From the NCBI GenBank assembly GCA_910578845.1, contig CAJTSL010000010.1:1-64000 (forward strand): 64,000 nt of DNA, read 5' to 3'. Positions 44,497 through 52,385 of this stretch are shown here, piece after piece. The stretch's first letter is position 1; each line of letters begins with the position of its first letter. The translations under genes were made by a program, and so were the position numbers. The notes under the pieces were generated by a model. That model saw only the letters and a program-made list of their open reading frames with translations, did no database searches and was not told the DNA's origin. The stretch is from an uncultured Lachnospiraceae bacterium (GTDB taxonomy: Bacteria; Bacillota; Clostridia; Lachnospirales; Lachnospiraceae).

Positions 44497-44958
44497 TTAT
44501 CCTTTCCCATTATGAATAATTCTTTTTGTATATTCTTTTAATATATTCGTATATTTGTCGAACAGGAGCAGGAATTGTTCCTGTTCTTCTTCCGCTAAGC
44601 TTGCGAAAGCATCCTGTTCCAGGCTAATGACTCTATCCACTGTTTTTTCACAAAGGCCAATGCCTTTTTGCGTAAGGCAGATTTGTTTGCTGCGGTGATC
44701 TTTGTCATGTAACAGTGTGATATAGCCGTCAGCCTCCAATTTCTTCAAAGCGGAGTTTACCGTTTGCTTTGGGTGGTGCATGGAAGAACAGATCTCACTT
44801 TGGAAGGGCGGGATGAAATCCGTCCGCAGGGCATATAGGATCCAGAAGCCACCTTCGGATAAGCCAAGGCTTTTGGTCAGGGCACGGTATATATTGTTGT
44901 TTTCCAGATAGATGGTGTTGTATTTAGATAACTGTTTACAGATTTTGTCTTTTTGCAT
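44497..44958 (-). CDS. MarR-family transcriptional regulator
   Basis: A 153-residue winged-helix regulator. ATG 44958 follows AAGGAGGAAG. The DNA-binding part reads SEICSSMHHPKQTVNSALKKLEADGYITL with the wing HDKDHRSKQICLT. It probably represses its own operon with the MATE gene. Two palindromes (TCCGAAATCGGA and GTCCGATTACGGAC) in and next to its promoter are the likely operators. Confidence 0.92.
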   Translation of the reverse strand: MQKDKICKQLSKYNTIYLENNNIYRALTKSLGLSEGGFWILYALRTDFIPPFQSEICSSMHHPKQTVNSALKKLEADGYITLLHDKDHRSKQICLTQKGIGLCEKTVDRVISLEQDAFASLAEEEQEQFLLLFDKYTNILKEYTKRIIHNGKG

Positions 44959-44988
44959 TGTCTTCCTCCTTTTCGATAATCCGAATTT

Positions 44989-45016
44989 ATAGGAGTTTGC
45001 GAAACTCCTATTTTTT
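44989..45016. promoter_or_regulatory. strong hairpin in the MarR leader
   Basis: ATAGGAGTTT (44989-44998) and AAACTCCTAT (45002-45011) form a perfect stem around GCG, with six T on the plus strand (to 45016). As a plus-strand terminator it has no upstream gene to end. On the minus strand it is in the untranslated leader of the MarR-MATE transcript. Confidence 0.6.
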
Positions 45017-45025
45017 AAAACCTAG

Positions 45026-45164
45026 CTGTGCAAAATAGACAAGATCACGAGCAGGGTACTTTGGCACCGTCGGCACTTAGACGCTGTGTTTTAGCGGCTT
45101 ATGTGCCGTTACGAGTGCCAATGTAGCGAAAGCGACCTTGCGACGATTTGTCTATTTTGCACAG
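45026..45164. repeat. MITE-like palindromic element, 139 bp
   Basis: Perfect 17-bp terminal inverted repeats CTGTGCAAAATAGACAA (45026-45042) and TTGTCTATTTTGCACAG (45148-45164). The interior is itself palindromic: TTGGCAC and GTGCCAA arms, GGCAC/GTGCC, and a tip AGACGCT/AGCGGCT around GTGTTTT. The direct repeat AAAACCTAG flanks it (45017-45025 and 45177-45185). There is no coding capacity. It sits in the leader of the MarR-MATE transcript. Confidence 0.75.
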
Positions 45165-45201
45165 TAACTGATTCTCAAAACCTAGTTTCACAATTGCTTA
45201 T

Positions 45202-45253
45202 GTCCGATTACGGACTTTTTTGGCATTATAGTCCGAAATCGGATTAATGTCAA
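45202..45253 (-). promoter_or_regulatory. consensus promoter with paired MarR-type operators
   Basis: Minus strand TTGACA (45253-45248), 17-bp spacer, TATAAT (45230-45225), a perfect consensus. The palindrome TCCGAAATCGGA (45232-45243) fills the spacer, and GTCCGATTACGGAC (45202-45215) lies just past the start site. Both share TCCGA half-sites, as expected for autoregulation by the MarR protein. Confidence 0.82.
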
Positions 45254-45308
45254 GGCTTTTTGAAGAAAAGGATGAGTGATAAAAATATAAAAAATTATGG
45301 CATAATAA

Positions 45309-45370
45309 GGTTGACAAATGACTACCTAATGAGTATACTGGTATCATCAAATGGTAGTCATATGTCAACC
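45309..45370 (+). promoter_or_regulatory. promoter flanked by 18-bp inverted operators
   Basis: GGTTGACAAATGACTACC (45309-45326) and GGTAGTCATATGTCAACC (45353-45370) are inverses with one mismatch. The left copy contains the -35 TTGACA (45311-45316), and TATACT (45334-45339) follows after 17 bp. The GACAnnTGAC core resembles a BlaI/CopY-type box, fitting the repressor encoded downstream. About 140 bases of leader separate it from the gene. Confidence 0.78.
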
Positions 45371-45510
45371 TACATATAAATAATTGCGAAACTAGGTCTT
45401 GAACCTGCTTCCTAACCAGAGCCCGTTTGGTTCATTATGATCAGGCTCGTGGCATGAAACAGATGTTTCGCAAGTAACGGATCAAGAGGAACGACAGAAG
45501 GGAGTTATGC

Positions 45511-45891
45511 ATGATGGTAGTCAGGCTTTCAGAAGCAGAATGGAAAGTAATGGAACTTTTATGGGACAATGCCCCTCAGACAATGATGCAGATCACTAAT
45601 TATTTCAAAGATTCTACAGGATGGACGAAACATACTGTTATGACCTTCCTGCGGCGGATGGAGGAAAAGGGAGCCATCCATTTTGAGGAAGGCGGACGGG
45701 CGAAGCTGTATTATCCTGATATAGAGAAGAGTGAAGCCATGCTACAAGAGACAGAGGAATTTTTGGATAAAGTTTTTGGCGGGCATCTGGGGCTTATGCT
45801 CAATACAATGGTGGAGAAGAAAGCATTATCCAAAGATGAAATTGAAGAGTTATATGCTATTTTGAGGAAAGCCGAGGAGGAAGACTTATGA
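45511..45891 (+). CDS. second BlaI/CopY-type repressor
   Basis: A 126-residue winged-helix repressor. ATG 45511 (or 45514) follows GAAGGGAG. The fold is shown by LSEAEWKVMELLWDNAPQTM and WTKHTVMTFLRRMEEKGAI, and a C-terminal dimerisation half follows. It is only distantly similar to the BlaI at 25848-26234. Its stop overlaps the start of the M56 gene (ATGA), the usual repressor-protease arrangement. The likely operator is the 18-bp inverted repeat at its own promoter. Confidence 0.9.
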   Translation: MMVVRLSEAEWKVMELLWDNAPQTMMQITNYFKDSTGWTKHTVMTFLRRMEEKGAIHFEEGGRAKLYYPDIEKSEAMLQETEEFLDKVFGGHLGLMLNTMVEKKALSKDEIEELYAILRKAEEEDL

Positions 45892-48470
45892 GGGAAATCG
45901 TTATTACATCATCCGTACTGATCGTGGCAATTTTATGCATCCGATTCCTGACAAAGGGAAGGATGAGCCCGATTTTACAATATGCTCTGTGGCTGCCGGT
46001 AGCCGTACGGTTAATGCTGCCAGTACCGCTTTTTCATAGCAGCATCAGTATTTTAAATATATTCCCTGAGAGTTTGTCGATGGATAGATGGCAGTTGGGG
46101 GAAATGACGGAAGAAAGCGGTATCATGGATAGCAATGCGCAAGACGGCATTGGGGAAGGGCGTGGAGATGTAGCTAGCCGTATGGAAAATGATAACGTGA
46201 CATCAGGAGGCATGACAGATGGCAGTTATGTAATGGATGGCAGCGTGACAGGCGGTGATGAGACAGGGGACAATGTGACCGGCAGTGTGGCAACGGATCC
46301 TGGCATGGCAGGCAAGAATACTGTCAATGGAAGTCTTATGGATAAGCTGATGGATGGCAGAGAATCTTTTGGAAGCATCCTCACTGCCATTTGGATTGTC
46401 GGCATGGTATGTATGGGCGCATATATGCTCTGTTACCAGATTAAGTGGAAAAGGTATTTGCAGAAGAATAAAGCGCTGCTATATAGCAGGAAAAAATACC
46501 GGGGCAAATTATCCGTTTATATTGTGAAAGGATTACCCTCCCCTTGCTTATGCGGACGCAATATTTATCTGACAAAAGAGATGGCGGCAAATGAAGCACA
46601 GCTAGCGCATATATTGGCGCATGAATATTGCCATTACAGACATCTGGACTTTATATGGGTGTCGGTGAGATGTATACTGACAGTAGTATATTGGTTCCAC
46701 CCTCTTGTATGGGTGGCGGCATATGTGTCCAAACAGGACAGCGAGCTTGCCTGTGATGAAGCGGCGATCCGCCTGTTAGGAGAAAAAGAACGGCTCTCCT
46801 ATGGTCAGACATTGCTTAATCTGATCGCTGATAAATCCCAAATGCGCGTTGGCGTCGGCATCGCATCTACTATGAGCGGTGGGAAGAAAGGGATCCAGGA
46901 AAGGATTTTCAGGATTGCCAGAAGGCGCAGATATGTTCTGGCGGTATCAAGGATTGCGGTTTTGCTTGTGATAGCGCTTATCGTAGTCACATTCTCTGGA
47001 ACCGGGCAAAAAGCAGTTTGGGCAAAGGATACAGGCACAAAAACAGGTACACAAAAGGGACAGTACCAAAATGCGCAGGCGGGAATTCAGTCACAAGAAG
47101 AGATGCAAAAGGTGTCGGAGCAAATGGATGCATTGGGCAAAATGATAAAAGAAGAAGATTCCGTATCTGTAACCCAAAAATTAGCTTCTTTCAATCAAAG
47201 GGTAGAAAGGCTTGGCTCTAGGGTTGGCATCGTGGATGCGAAGAACCCGGCGGATTATTGGCAGGCATATGCACAGGGAGAGAGCATGCCGCCAGAAGAC
47301 ATCTATTTATTAGAAACGATAAAAGACCCGGATAACTCTGATATCAAGGTATACGGCATGTATTCGAAAGAATTTGGTTTCCGGGGCATTAAAATATTGG
47401 TAGGAGATGCGATTAATGATTATGACGAACCCTGGCTCATGAGCGGCATGAGCGGGTCTGCTGAAAACATTGCTCTTTATGAGCGGGCGCAGGATGGCAT
47501 GCCGAAAACCTTTGCTTATAAGATGCTGTCAGAAAATACCAGAACGTCGGAGATCTGGAATCTATACCTATGCGACAGGGATGATACGGGAACGATTGCG
47601 ATGCATGTGCTTACGAAAGACGAGGTCATAGCACAGGTCAAAGAACGGGTACGGTTTGAAATAGATGCTGCCGGGAGCAAAATTAATGTTTATGATGAAG
47701 GGCATCTGGCTGGCTCTATTGCGGTTGCGGCTTCGCCTGAGTCCATGGAGAGAATAAAAGAAGTTATTTATGAAAGCATGGCAATATCCTATCAGCTTGG
47801 TGAGAGCGAGGGGGAAATAAGGCTGATAACGGCAATTGGCTTAGCGACAGAACAGGCGGATGAGGTTTGGTACCAGGGATTACCGCTGTTAAGCTTCCCG
47901 GTAGAATGTGGCAGATTCGGAGGAAGAGAGTTCCGTTTAGGAGAGGTGTCAGTCGAAGCCGGGACAAAATGTAATATGATACAGAATGCAGAGTCAATTG
48001 AAGAATGGATAGAAGGAACGGGCAATCCTCTTGCATTGGCGTTTCCAAACAAGGCGGAGGGACATCATGACGTCGAAGTATCTTATGTCAACCCATGCCC
48101 TTCCTATACCCGGATCTCTGACGGCTTTGGGGAACGTATTAATCCGTATACGCAGGTGAAGCGCATGCATAACGGCATTGATCTGGCGGCGCCGGCTGGC
48201 TCTGACGTATTGGCGGCAGCAGGCGGTGTTGTAGAACAGACTGGATTTGATACAGAGAACGGTCATTATGTAGTATTGTTCCATGAAGCTAACGGGGAAT
48301 TTACCTACTATACAGCATGTCAGGAAGTGCTTGTTGAAGAAGGCGAGAGCGTCCTGGCGGGAGAAAAGATTGCTACAGTAGGAAGCAGTGGGCGCTCTAG
48401 CGGAGCGCATCTGCATTTTGGCCGCAGCAAAGACGGAGAATATATTGAGCCTGTTTTCGTCATATTGTAG
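45888..48470 (+). CDS. M56 BlaR1-like membrane protease fused to an M23 peptidoglycan peptidase
   Basis: An 860-residue protein. N-terminal helices and a Gly/Asp/Asn-rich loop (about 70-150) lead to the M56 zinc site HEYCH (His245, Glu246, His249). A helix near residues 350-370 (IAVLLVIALIVVTFSG) then crosses the membrane. The external part has a region of unknown fold (about 390-720) and a C-terminal M23/LytM domain with HNGID (His761, Asp765) and HLHF (His841, His843), which looks catalytically complete. BlaR1 normally ends in a penicillin-binding sensor; here a peptidoglycan endopeptidase or wall-binding domain takes its place. It probably signals wall state to the coupled BlaI-like repressor. 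Confidence 0.87.
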   Translation: MREIVITSSVLIVAILCIRFLTKGRMSPILQYALWLPVAVRLMLPVPLFHSSISILNIFPESLSMDRWQLGEMTEESGIMDSNAQDGIGEGRGDVASRMENDNVTSGGMTDGSYVMDGSVTGGDETGDNVTGSVATDPGMAGKNTVNGSLMDKLMDGRESFGSILTAIWIVGMVCMGAYMLCYQIKWKRYLQKNKALLYSRKKYRGKLSVYIVKGLPSPCLCGRNIYLTKEMAANEAQLAHILAHEYCHYRHLDFIWVSVRCILTVVYWFHPLVWVAAYVSKQDSELACDEAAIRLLGEKERLSYGQTLLNLIADKSQMRVGVGIASTMSGGKKGIQERIFRIARRRRYVLAVSRIAVLLVIALIVVTFSGTGQKAVWAKDTGTKTGTQKGQYQNAQAGIQSQEEMQKVSEQMDALGKMIKEEDSVSVTQKLASFNQRVERLGSRVGIVDAKNPADYWQAYAQGESMPPEDIYLLETIKDPDNSDIKVYGMYSKEFGFRGIKILVGDAINDYDEPWLMSGMSGSAENIALYERAQDGMPKTFAYKMLSENTRTSEIWNLYLCDRDDTGTIAMHVLTKDEVIAQVKERVRFEIDAAGSKINVYDEGHLAGSIAVAASPESMERIKEVIYESMAISYQLGESEGEIRLITAIGLATEQADEVWYQGLPLLSFPVECGRFGGREFRLGEVSVEAGTKCNMIQNAESIEEWIEGTGNPLALAFPNKAEGHHDVEVSYVNPCPSYTRISDGFGERINPYTQVKRMHNGIDLAAPAGSDVLAAAGGVVEQTGFDTENGHYVVLFHEANGEFTYYTACQEVLVEEGESVLAGEKIATVGSSGRSSGAHLHFGRSKDGEYIEPVFVIL

Positions 48471-48529
48471 CAGAAAAAGCATGAAAACGCCTGCGCGATG
48501 GTAATTATTACAATGTGGCAAACACCCTC

Positions 48530-48558
48530 TTCCACAATTATAATTTCTGTGTTATACT
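48530..48558 (+). promoter_or_regulatory. candidate promoter of mecA
   Basis: TTCCAC (48530-48535), 17-bp spacer, TATACT (48553-48558), about 80 bases before the start codon. Confidence 0.5.
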
Positions 48559-48638
48559 ATACGCGATAGCAGTGAGCTAGTCAGGCCACTGTGCTGCAAA
48601 TAACTCAAAAACACGAATCAGAAAGTAGTTGGGGATAA

Positions 48639-49307
48639 ATGAAATATAAGAAAATTAATGAAGCGACTGTTCAATGCATCATATCTGAAGAAGATATGGA
48701 AGAATATGGATTGACGTTAGCGGATATCTTCGAGCGAAATGAAAAGGGCGAAGGTTTTTTGCGGGATGTTGTAGAAAGAGCACATGATGAGGTTGGCTAT
48801 CGGCTAAATGGCGACAATATCGCGATGCAGATTACGCCGATTCGGGACGAAGGGCTGGTCATTACTTTTTCTGACGAGGGCATTACTGGATTCCAGAATA
48901 TGTTAGAGCATATCAAGGAAGTACTCTCCGGTCTTGACCCAGAGAGCATGCGGGAGGCGGCGCGCGTCATAGCAGGGAAAGAAAAACCGAAGGCCAACGG
49001 GATGGAAGAAACCTGCCGGATGTTCCTGTTCGCCTCTATGAACCACGCGATGCGCTTTTGCGCGGCAATCCCGTCGGAACTGACGGTCAGGAGCCATTTA
49101 TATAAGCTGAAGGACGCTTACTATCTGGTGATCGAGAAAAATCGCCTTTCTAAGAAGAATTTTAATAAAATCAGCGCGCAGGCGGTTGAGTTTGCAAGGC
49201 TCGTTGCACCGTCGGAAGAGAAACTTCTTTATTTGCAGGAACACGGAGAGTGCCTGATCAAAGACAGGGCAGTAAGCGGACTGCGTAAAGTATGCTTATC
49301 ACGTTAG
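48639..49307 (+). CDS. mecA: MecA-type ClpC adaptor protein
   Basis: A 222-residue adaptor (NegR/MecA family) that delivers substrates to the ClpC-ClpP protease. The N-terminal substrate-binding part begins MKYKKINEATVQCIISEEDM; the C-terminal domain has the family's alpha/beta layout (FASMNHAMRFCAAIP, SHLYKLKDAYYLVIEKN). An acidic and charged linker (about 85-130) joins them. GGGGATAA precedes ATG 48639. The end overlaps the esterase gene by 16 bases. Confidence 0.88.
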   Translation: MKYKKINEATVQCIISEEDMEEYGLTLADIFERNEKGEGFLRDVVERAHDEVGYRLNGDNIAMQITPIRDEGLVITFSDEGITGFQNMLEHIKEVLSGLDPESMREAARVIAGKEKPKANGMEETCRMFLFASMNHAMRFCAAIPSELTVRSHLYKLKDAYYLVIEKNRLSKKNFNKISAQAVEFARLVAPSEEKLLYLQEHGECLIKDRAVSGLRKVCLSR

Positions 49308-49960
49308 GCAACTATCGGATTAGCTGCTTTTTACCCCCGACAAGAGAACGCGGGAGGGTGGTCTATCTACATATGACTGAAGGCAGCGCGGAAGCTGTTA
49401 TCAAAGCAGCCGGTACGCAGGATTTTGTTTTGGTAGTCATAGAAGGAGTCGATTGGATTAGAGAGCTTTCTCCTTGGAAACATGAGAAAGTATTTGCCAA
49501 AGGCGAGGATTTTGCCGGAGGAGCAGACGAATATTTGACGGTTTTGACGAATCAGTTGATCCCGGCAGCAGAGGAAGCATTCCAACTGCTGCCGGAGAAA
49601 CGTTATCTTGTGGGATATTCATTAAGCGGTCTATTTGCAGTATATGCAATGTATCATACTTCTTTATTTGATGGAATAGCATCCATATCAGGTTCGTTAT
49701 GGTATGACGGTTTTTATCGCTATGTGGAAACACACACTGTCAGACGAAATCCCGACAAACTATATTTTTCATTAGGAGATAAGGAGGCAGCATCTGCACG
49801 AGGAATCATGCAGACTGTTTTTGTGCGCACTGCTCAAATTGTAGAAAAGTACCAACACGATGGGATCAATACAGTCTTTTGCCTGAACAAAGGAGGCCAT
49901 TTTGCACATGTGCCGGAGAGGATCGGAAAAGGGATCGGTTGGTTACTAAATGAAACGTAA
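49292..49960 (+). CDS. alpha/beta-hydrolase, esterase-like
   Basis: A 222-residue soluble enzyme. The nucleophile elbow is GYSLSG (Ser about 112). GSLWYDGF and the late GGHF supply oxyanion-side and catalytic histidine features of the esterase D/Fes-type family. It begins inside the 3' end of mecA, so the two are translationally coupled. The substrate is unknown; esters of siderophores, acyl sugars or thioesters are typical. Confidence 0.82.
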   Translation: MLITLGNYRISCFLPPTRERGRVVYLHMTEGSAEAVIKAAGTQDFVLVVIEGVDWIRELSPWKHEKVFAKGEDFAGGADEYLTVLTNQLIPAAEEAFQLLPEKRYLVGYSLSGLFAVYAMYHTSLFDGIASISGSLWYDGFYRYVETHTVRRNPDKLYFSLGDKEAASARGIMQTVFVRTAQIVEKYQHDGINTVFCLNKGGHFAHVPERIGKGIGWLLNET

Positions 49961-49980
49961 AAAAATAGGAGAGTAAGAAA

Positions 49981-51666
49981 TTGAGAGAAAATCAAACAAT
50001 GAACGCAGAAGAAATCAAAGAGACAGTAACGGAAGGACAGCCGGAGGCCAAAGAGGAGAAGGCAGTTTCCTACCGTGAATCAGGGATTGATGAGAGGATC
50101 ATCCGTGCGGTAGAGGAAATGGGATTTGAGCATATGACGCCAATCCAGGAGCAGGCGATCCCGGTCTTTTTATCAGGGAGGGACGTGATTGGACAGGCAC
50201 AGACGGGAACGGGCAAGACAGCGGCATTTGGGATCCCGATTTTGGAGAAGATAGATCCGGAAGATAAGAACGTACAGGCGGTCATCTTATGCCCGACAAG
50301 AGAGCTGGCGATGCAGGCGGCGGACGAGATGCGCAAGTTTTCTAAATATATGCATGGCATTAAAGTCATGCCGATCTATGGTGGACAAGACATTGTCAGA
50401 CAGATTAAGAATTTAAAGACGGGTGTACAGATCGTTGTCGGCACCCCTGGGCGTGTCATGGATCATATGCGCCGCCGTACCTTGAAAATGGAGAACGTGC
50501 ATACGATTGTCTTAGATGAAGCGGATGAAATGCTGAACATGGGATTCCGGGAGGATATCGAGACAATTTTGAAAGAAGTGCCGCAGGAGAGACAGACCGG
50601 GCTTTTCTCAGCTACAATGCCCAAGCCCATTTTAGAGATTACGAAGATGTACCAGAAAGATGCGGTATTCCTCAAGATGACGCCGAAGGAAGTAACGATA
50701 CCTTTGATTAAACAGGCATACTATCAGGTACAGCACAAAGATAAAGAAGAAGTGATGTGCCGTCTGATGGATTATTACGATCCGGCGCGCGCCCTTATAT
50801 TCTGTAATACTAAGAGGATGGTAGACGAGCTGACAGAGCACCTGAAACAGAGAGGGTACGGGGTAGAAGGCCTGCATGGCGATTTGACGCAGCACCAGCG
50901 TGACACGGTCATGAATCTGTTCAAGAGCGGTCATGCAGCGGTTTTGATTGCTACGGACGTAGCGGCAAGAGGAATTGATATTGATAATGTAGAAGCAGTC
51001 TTTAACTATGATGTGCCGGAAGATATCGAATATTATGTACACCGGATTGGCAGGACAGGCCGTGCGGGCAAGACAGGGCGTTCTTTTACGCTGGTAACGG
51101 GACGGGAGATTCATAAGTTACGGAATATTGAAAGAATATGCCATACGAAGATCAAAGAAAGAAAAGTCCCTTCTGCGGCAGACATTATGGCGAGAAAATC
51201 TGAGAAGATCTTAAAAGAAGCAGAGGCTGTCATCATGGAAGGGAACATGGATAATGCGCTGCGTTTCATAGAAGAGAGATGTCTGCTTGGAGAATATGGC
51301 GCGTTGCAATATGCGGCAGCGTTCATGAAGATGAAGCTTGGCGATGACATTGAAGATTTTAAGACAGAGCTTTCTCCTCTTGATTGGGTAACGAAAGGCA
51401 GGAAGAGACGCCGGGGCGGACGTGGCGAAAGCGCTAAGGAACGCCGTAGCGAAGGCGGCAGGGAACGTGCAGGCAAGGAGAAGGCTGCCCAGGATAGACC
51501 CGAATGGGGCAGGCTTGGGAAGGGCAAAGCGGAGAAAGGAAAGCACGACGACTTTGCCATGTATAAATCTGATAAGAGCAGGTCTGGTAAATCCCGTGAC
51601 AGACGGGAAGCGGATAAGAACAACAGATACGCGGCGCTTCGGATCAGGACCAAAAAGAAGAAATAA
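49981..51666 (+). CDS. DEAD-box RNA helicase, CshA/DeaD-like
   Basis: A 561-residue ATP-dependent RNA helicase. TTG 49981 follows GGAGAG; ATG 49999 is an alternative. The motifs are in order: Q-motif GFEHMTPIQEQAIP, AQTGTGKTAA, PTRELAMQ, VLDEADEML, FSATMP, ALIFCNTKRM, TDVAARGID and HRIGRTGRAGKTG. The C-terminal 100 residues are rich in Arg, Lys and Gly and should bind RNA. Roles in ribosome assembly and mRNA turnover in the cold are typical. It lies 20 bases after the esterase. Confidence 0.93.
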   Translation: MRENQTMNAEEIKETVTEGQPEAKEEKAVSYRESGIDERIIRAVEEMGFEHMTPIQEQAIPVFLSGRDVIGQAQTGTGKTAAFGIPILEKIDPEDKNVQAVILCPTRELAMQAADEMRKFSKYMHGIKVMPIYGGQDIVRQIKNLKTGVQIVVGTPGRVMDHMRRRTLKMENVHTIVLDEADEMLNMGFREDIETILKEVPQERQTGLFSATMPKPILEITKMYQKDAVFLKMTPKEVTIPLIKQAYYQVQHKDKEEVMCRLMDYYDPARALIFCNTKRMVDELTEHLKQRGYGVEGLHGDLTQHQRDTVMNLFKSGHAAVLIATDVAARGIDIDNVEAVFNYDVPEDIEYYVHRIGRTGRAGKTGRSFTLVTGREIHKLRNIERICHTKIKERKVPSAADIMARKSEKILKEAEAVIMEGNMDNALRFIEERCLLGEYGALQYAAAFMKMKLGDDIEDFKTELSPLDWVTKGRKRRRGGRGESAKERRSEGGRERAGKEKAAQDRPEWGRLGKGKAEKGKHDDFAMYKSDKSRSGKSRDRREADKNNRYAALRIRTKKKK

Positions 51667-51671
51667 CGAAT

Positions 51672-52268
51672 TCATAGAACCAATTCTGCGCCATGTTCTT
51701 TTAGCCATTTCCTCGCATTCCGGTAATCCGGATAAACAGATTCTACCGCCTGCCAGAAGGCGGGGGAATGGTTCATATGTGTCAGATGGCATAGCTCGTG
51801 TACGACGACATAATCTAAAATGGCAGGAGGCGCAAGCATTAAGCGCCAGTTAAAGGAGAGCGTTCCTTTGCCGCTGCAACTGCCCCATCTTGTCTTTTGG
51901 TCACGGATGCAGATCCGGTGATAGATGCCGCCAGTGAGGCTATGGTAATAGGCAACGCGTGCAGGGATATAAGAGCGGGCAGCTTCTTTGTAACGCTTTT
52001 CCAGAGCGCTTTTTTGAACAGCAGATAAACCGGAAACCGGCCTGCTGTTTTTCTTTGCACAGATTTCCAGATAATGTTTGATGAGCCAGTGCTTTTTTTC
52101 TTCCGCCAACTGTGCTACTTGCCGTTCGCTCGTATGAAGCGGCACACGAAAGATAATAGAGGCGTCTTCTTTGATGGAGATCGCATAAGTTTTGCGCTTG
52201 CTCCTTATAATAGCATAAGGGAGCGTATAGGTAGCGCCTTGATAATTTATGGTGATGGATGGTGACAT
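51672..52268 (-). CDS. YgjP/SprT-like M48-type metallopeptidase
   Basis: A 198-residue protein of the YgjP (DUF45) group. The zinc motif VVHELCHLTHMNHSPAFW (HExxH plus a third His) is near the C-terminus, and TRWGSCSGKGTLSFNWRL is the family's conserved block. AAGGAATG precedes ATG 52268. It is convergent with the helicase gene, only five bases apart, and no clear terminator is visible between them. The cellular substrate is unknown. Confidence 0.9.
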   Translation of the reverse strand: MSPSITINYQGATYTLPYAIIRSKRKTYAISIKEDASIIFRVPLHTSERQVAQLAEEKKHWLIKHYLEICAKKNSRPVSGLSAVQKSALEKRYKEAARSYIPARVAYYHSLTGGIYHRICIRDQKTRWGSCSGKGTLSFNWRLMLAPPAILDYVVVHELCHLTHMNHSPAFWQAVESVYPDYRNARKWLKEHGAELVL

Positions 52269-52319
52269 GTGGCATTCCTTCTTCGTAAGTCTTATTTGGC
52301 TTATTTTACCACAATCTAT

Positions 52320-52348
52320 TTGTAAATCAATAGAATCTGTGATAATAT
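52320..52348 (+). promoter_or_regulatory. promoter of gpmI
   Basis: TTGTAA (52320-52325), 17-bp spacer, TAATAT (52343-52348), 38 bases before the start codon. Confidence 0.62.
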
Positions 52349-52385
52349 AAAGGTTAGGTTTAGGAAAGGTAAAGGAGAGAGAAAA

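Noticed and set aside
45026..45164. Intact insertion sequence or tRNA-like element
   Set aside because: At 139 bp there is no room for a transposase, and folding gives one long nested hairpin rather than a cloverleaf.
48639..49307. MecA as the methicillin-resistance PBP2a
   Set aside because: The name is shared only; this 222-residue protein is the ClpC adaptor type with no transpeptidase motifs.
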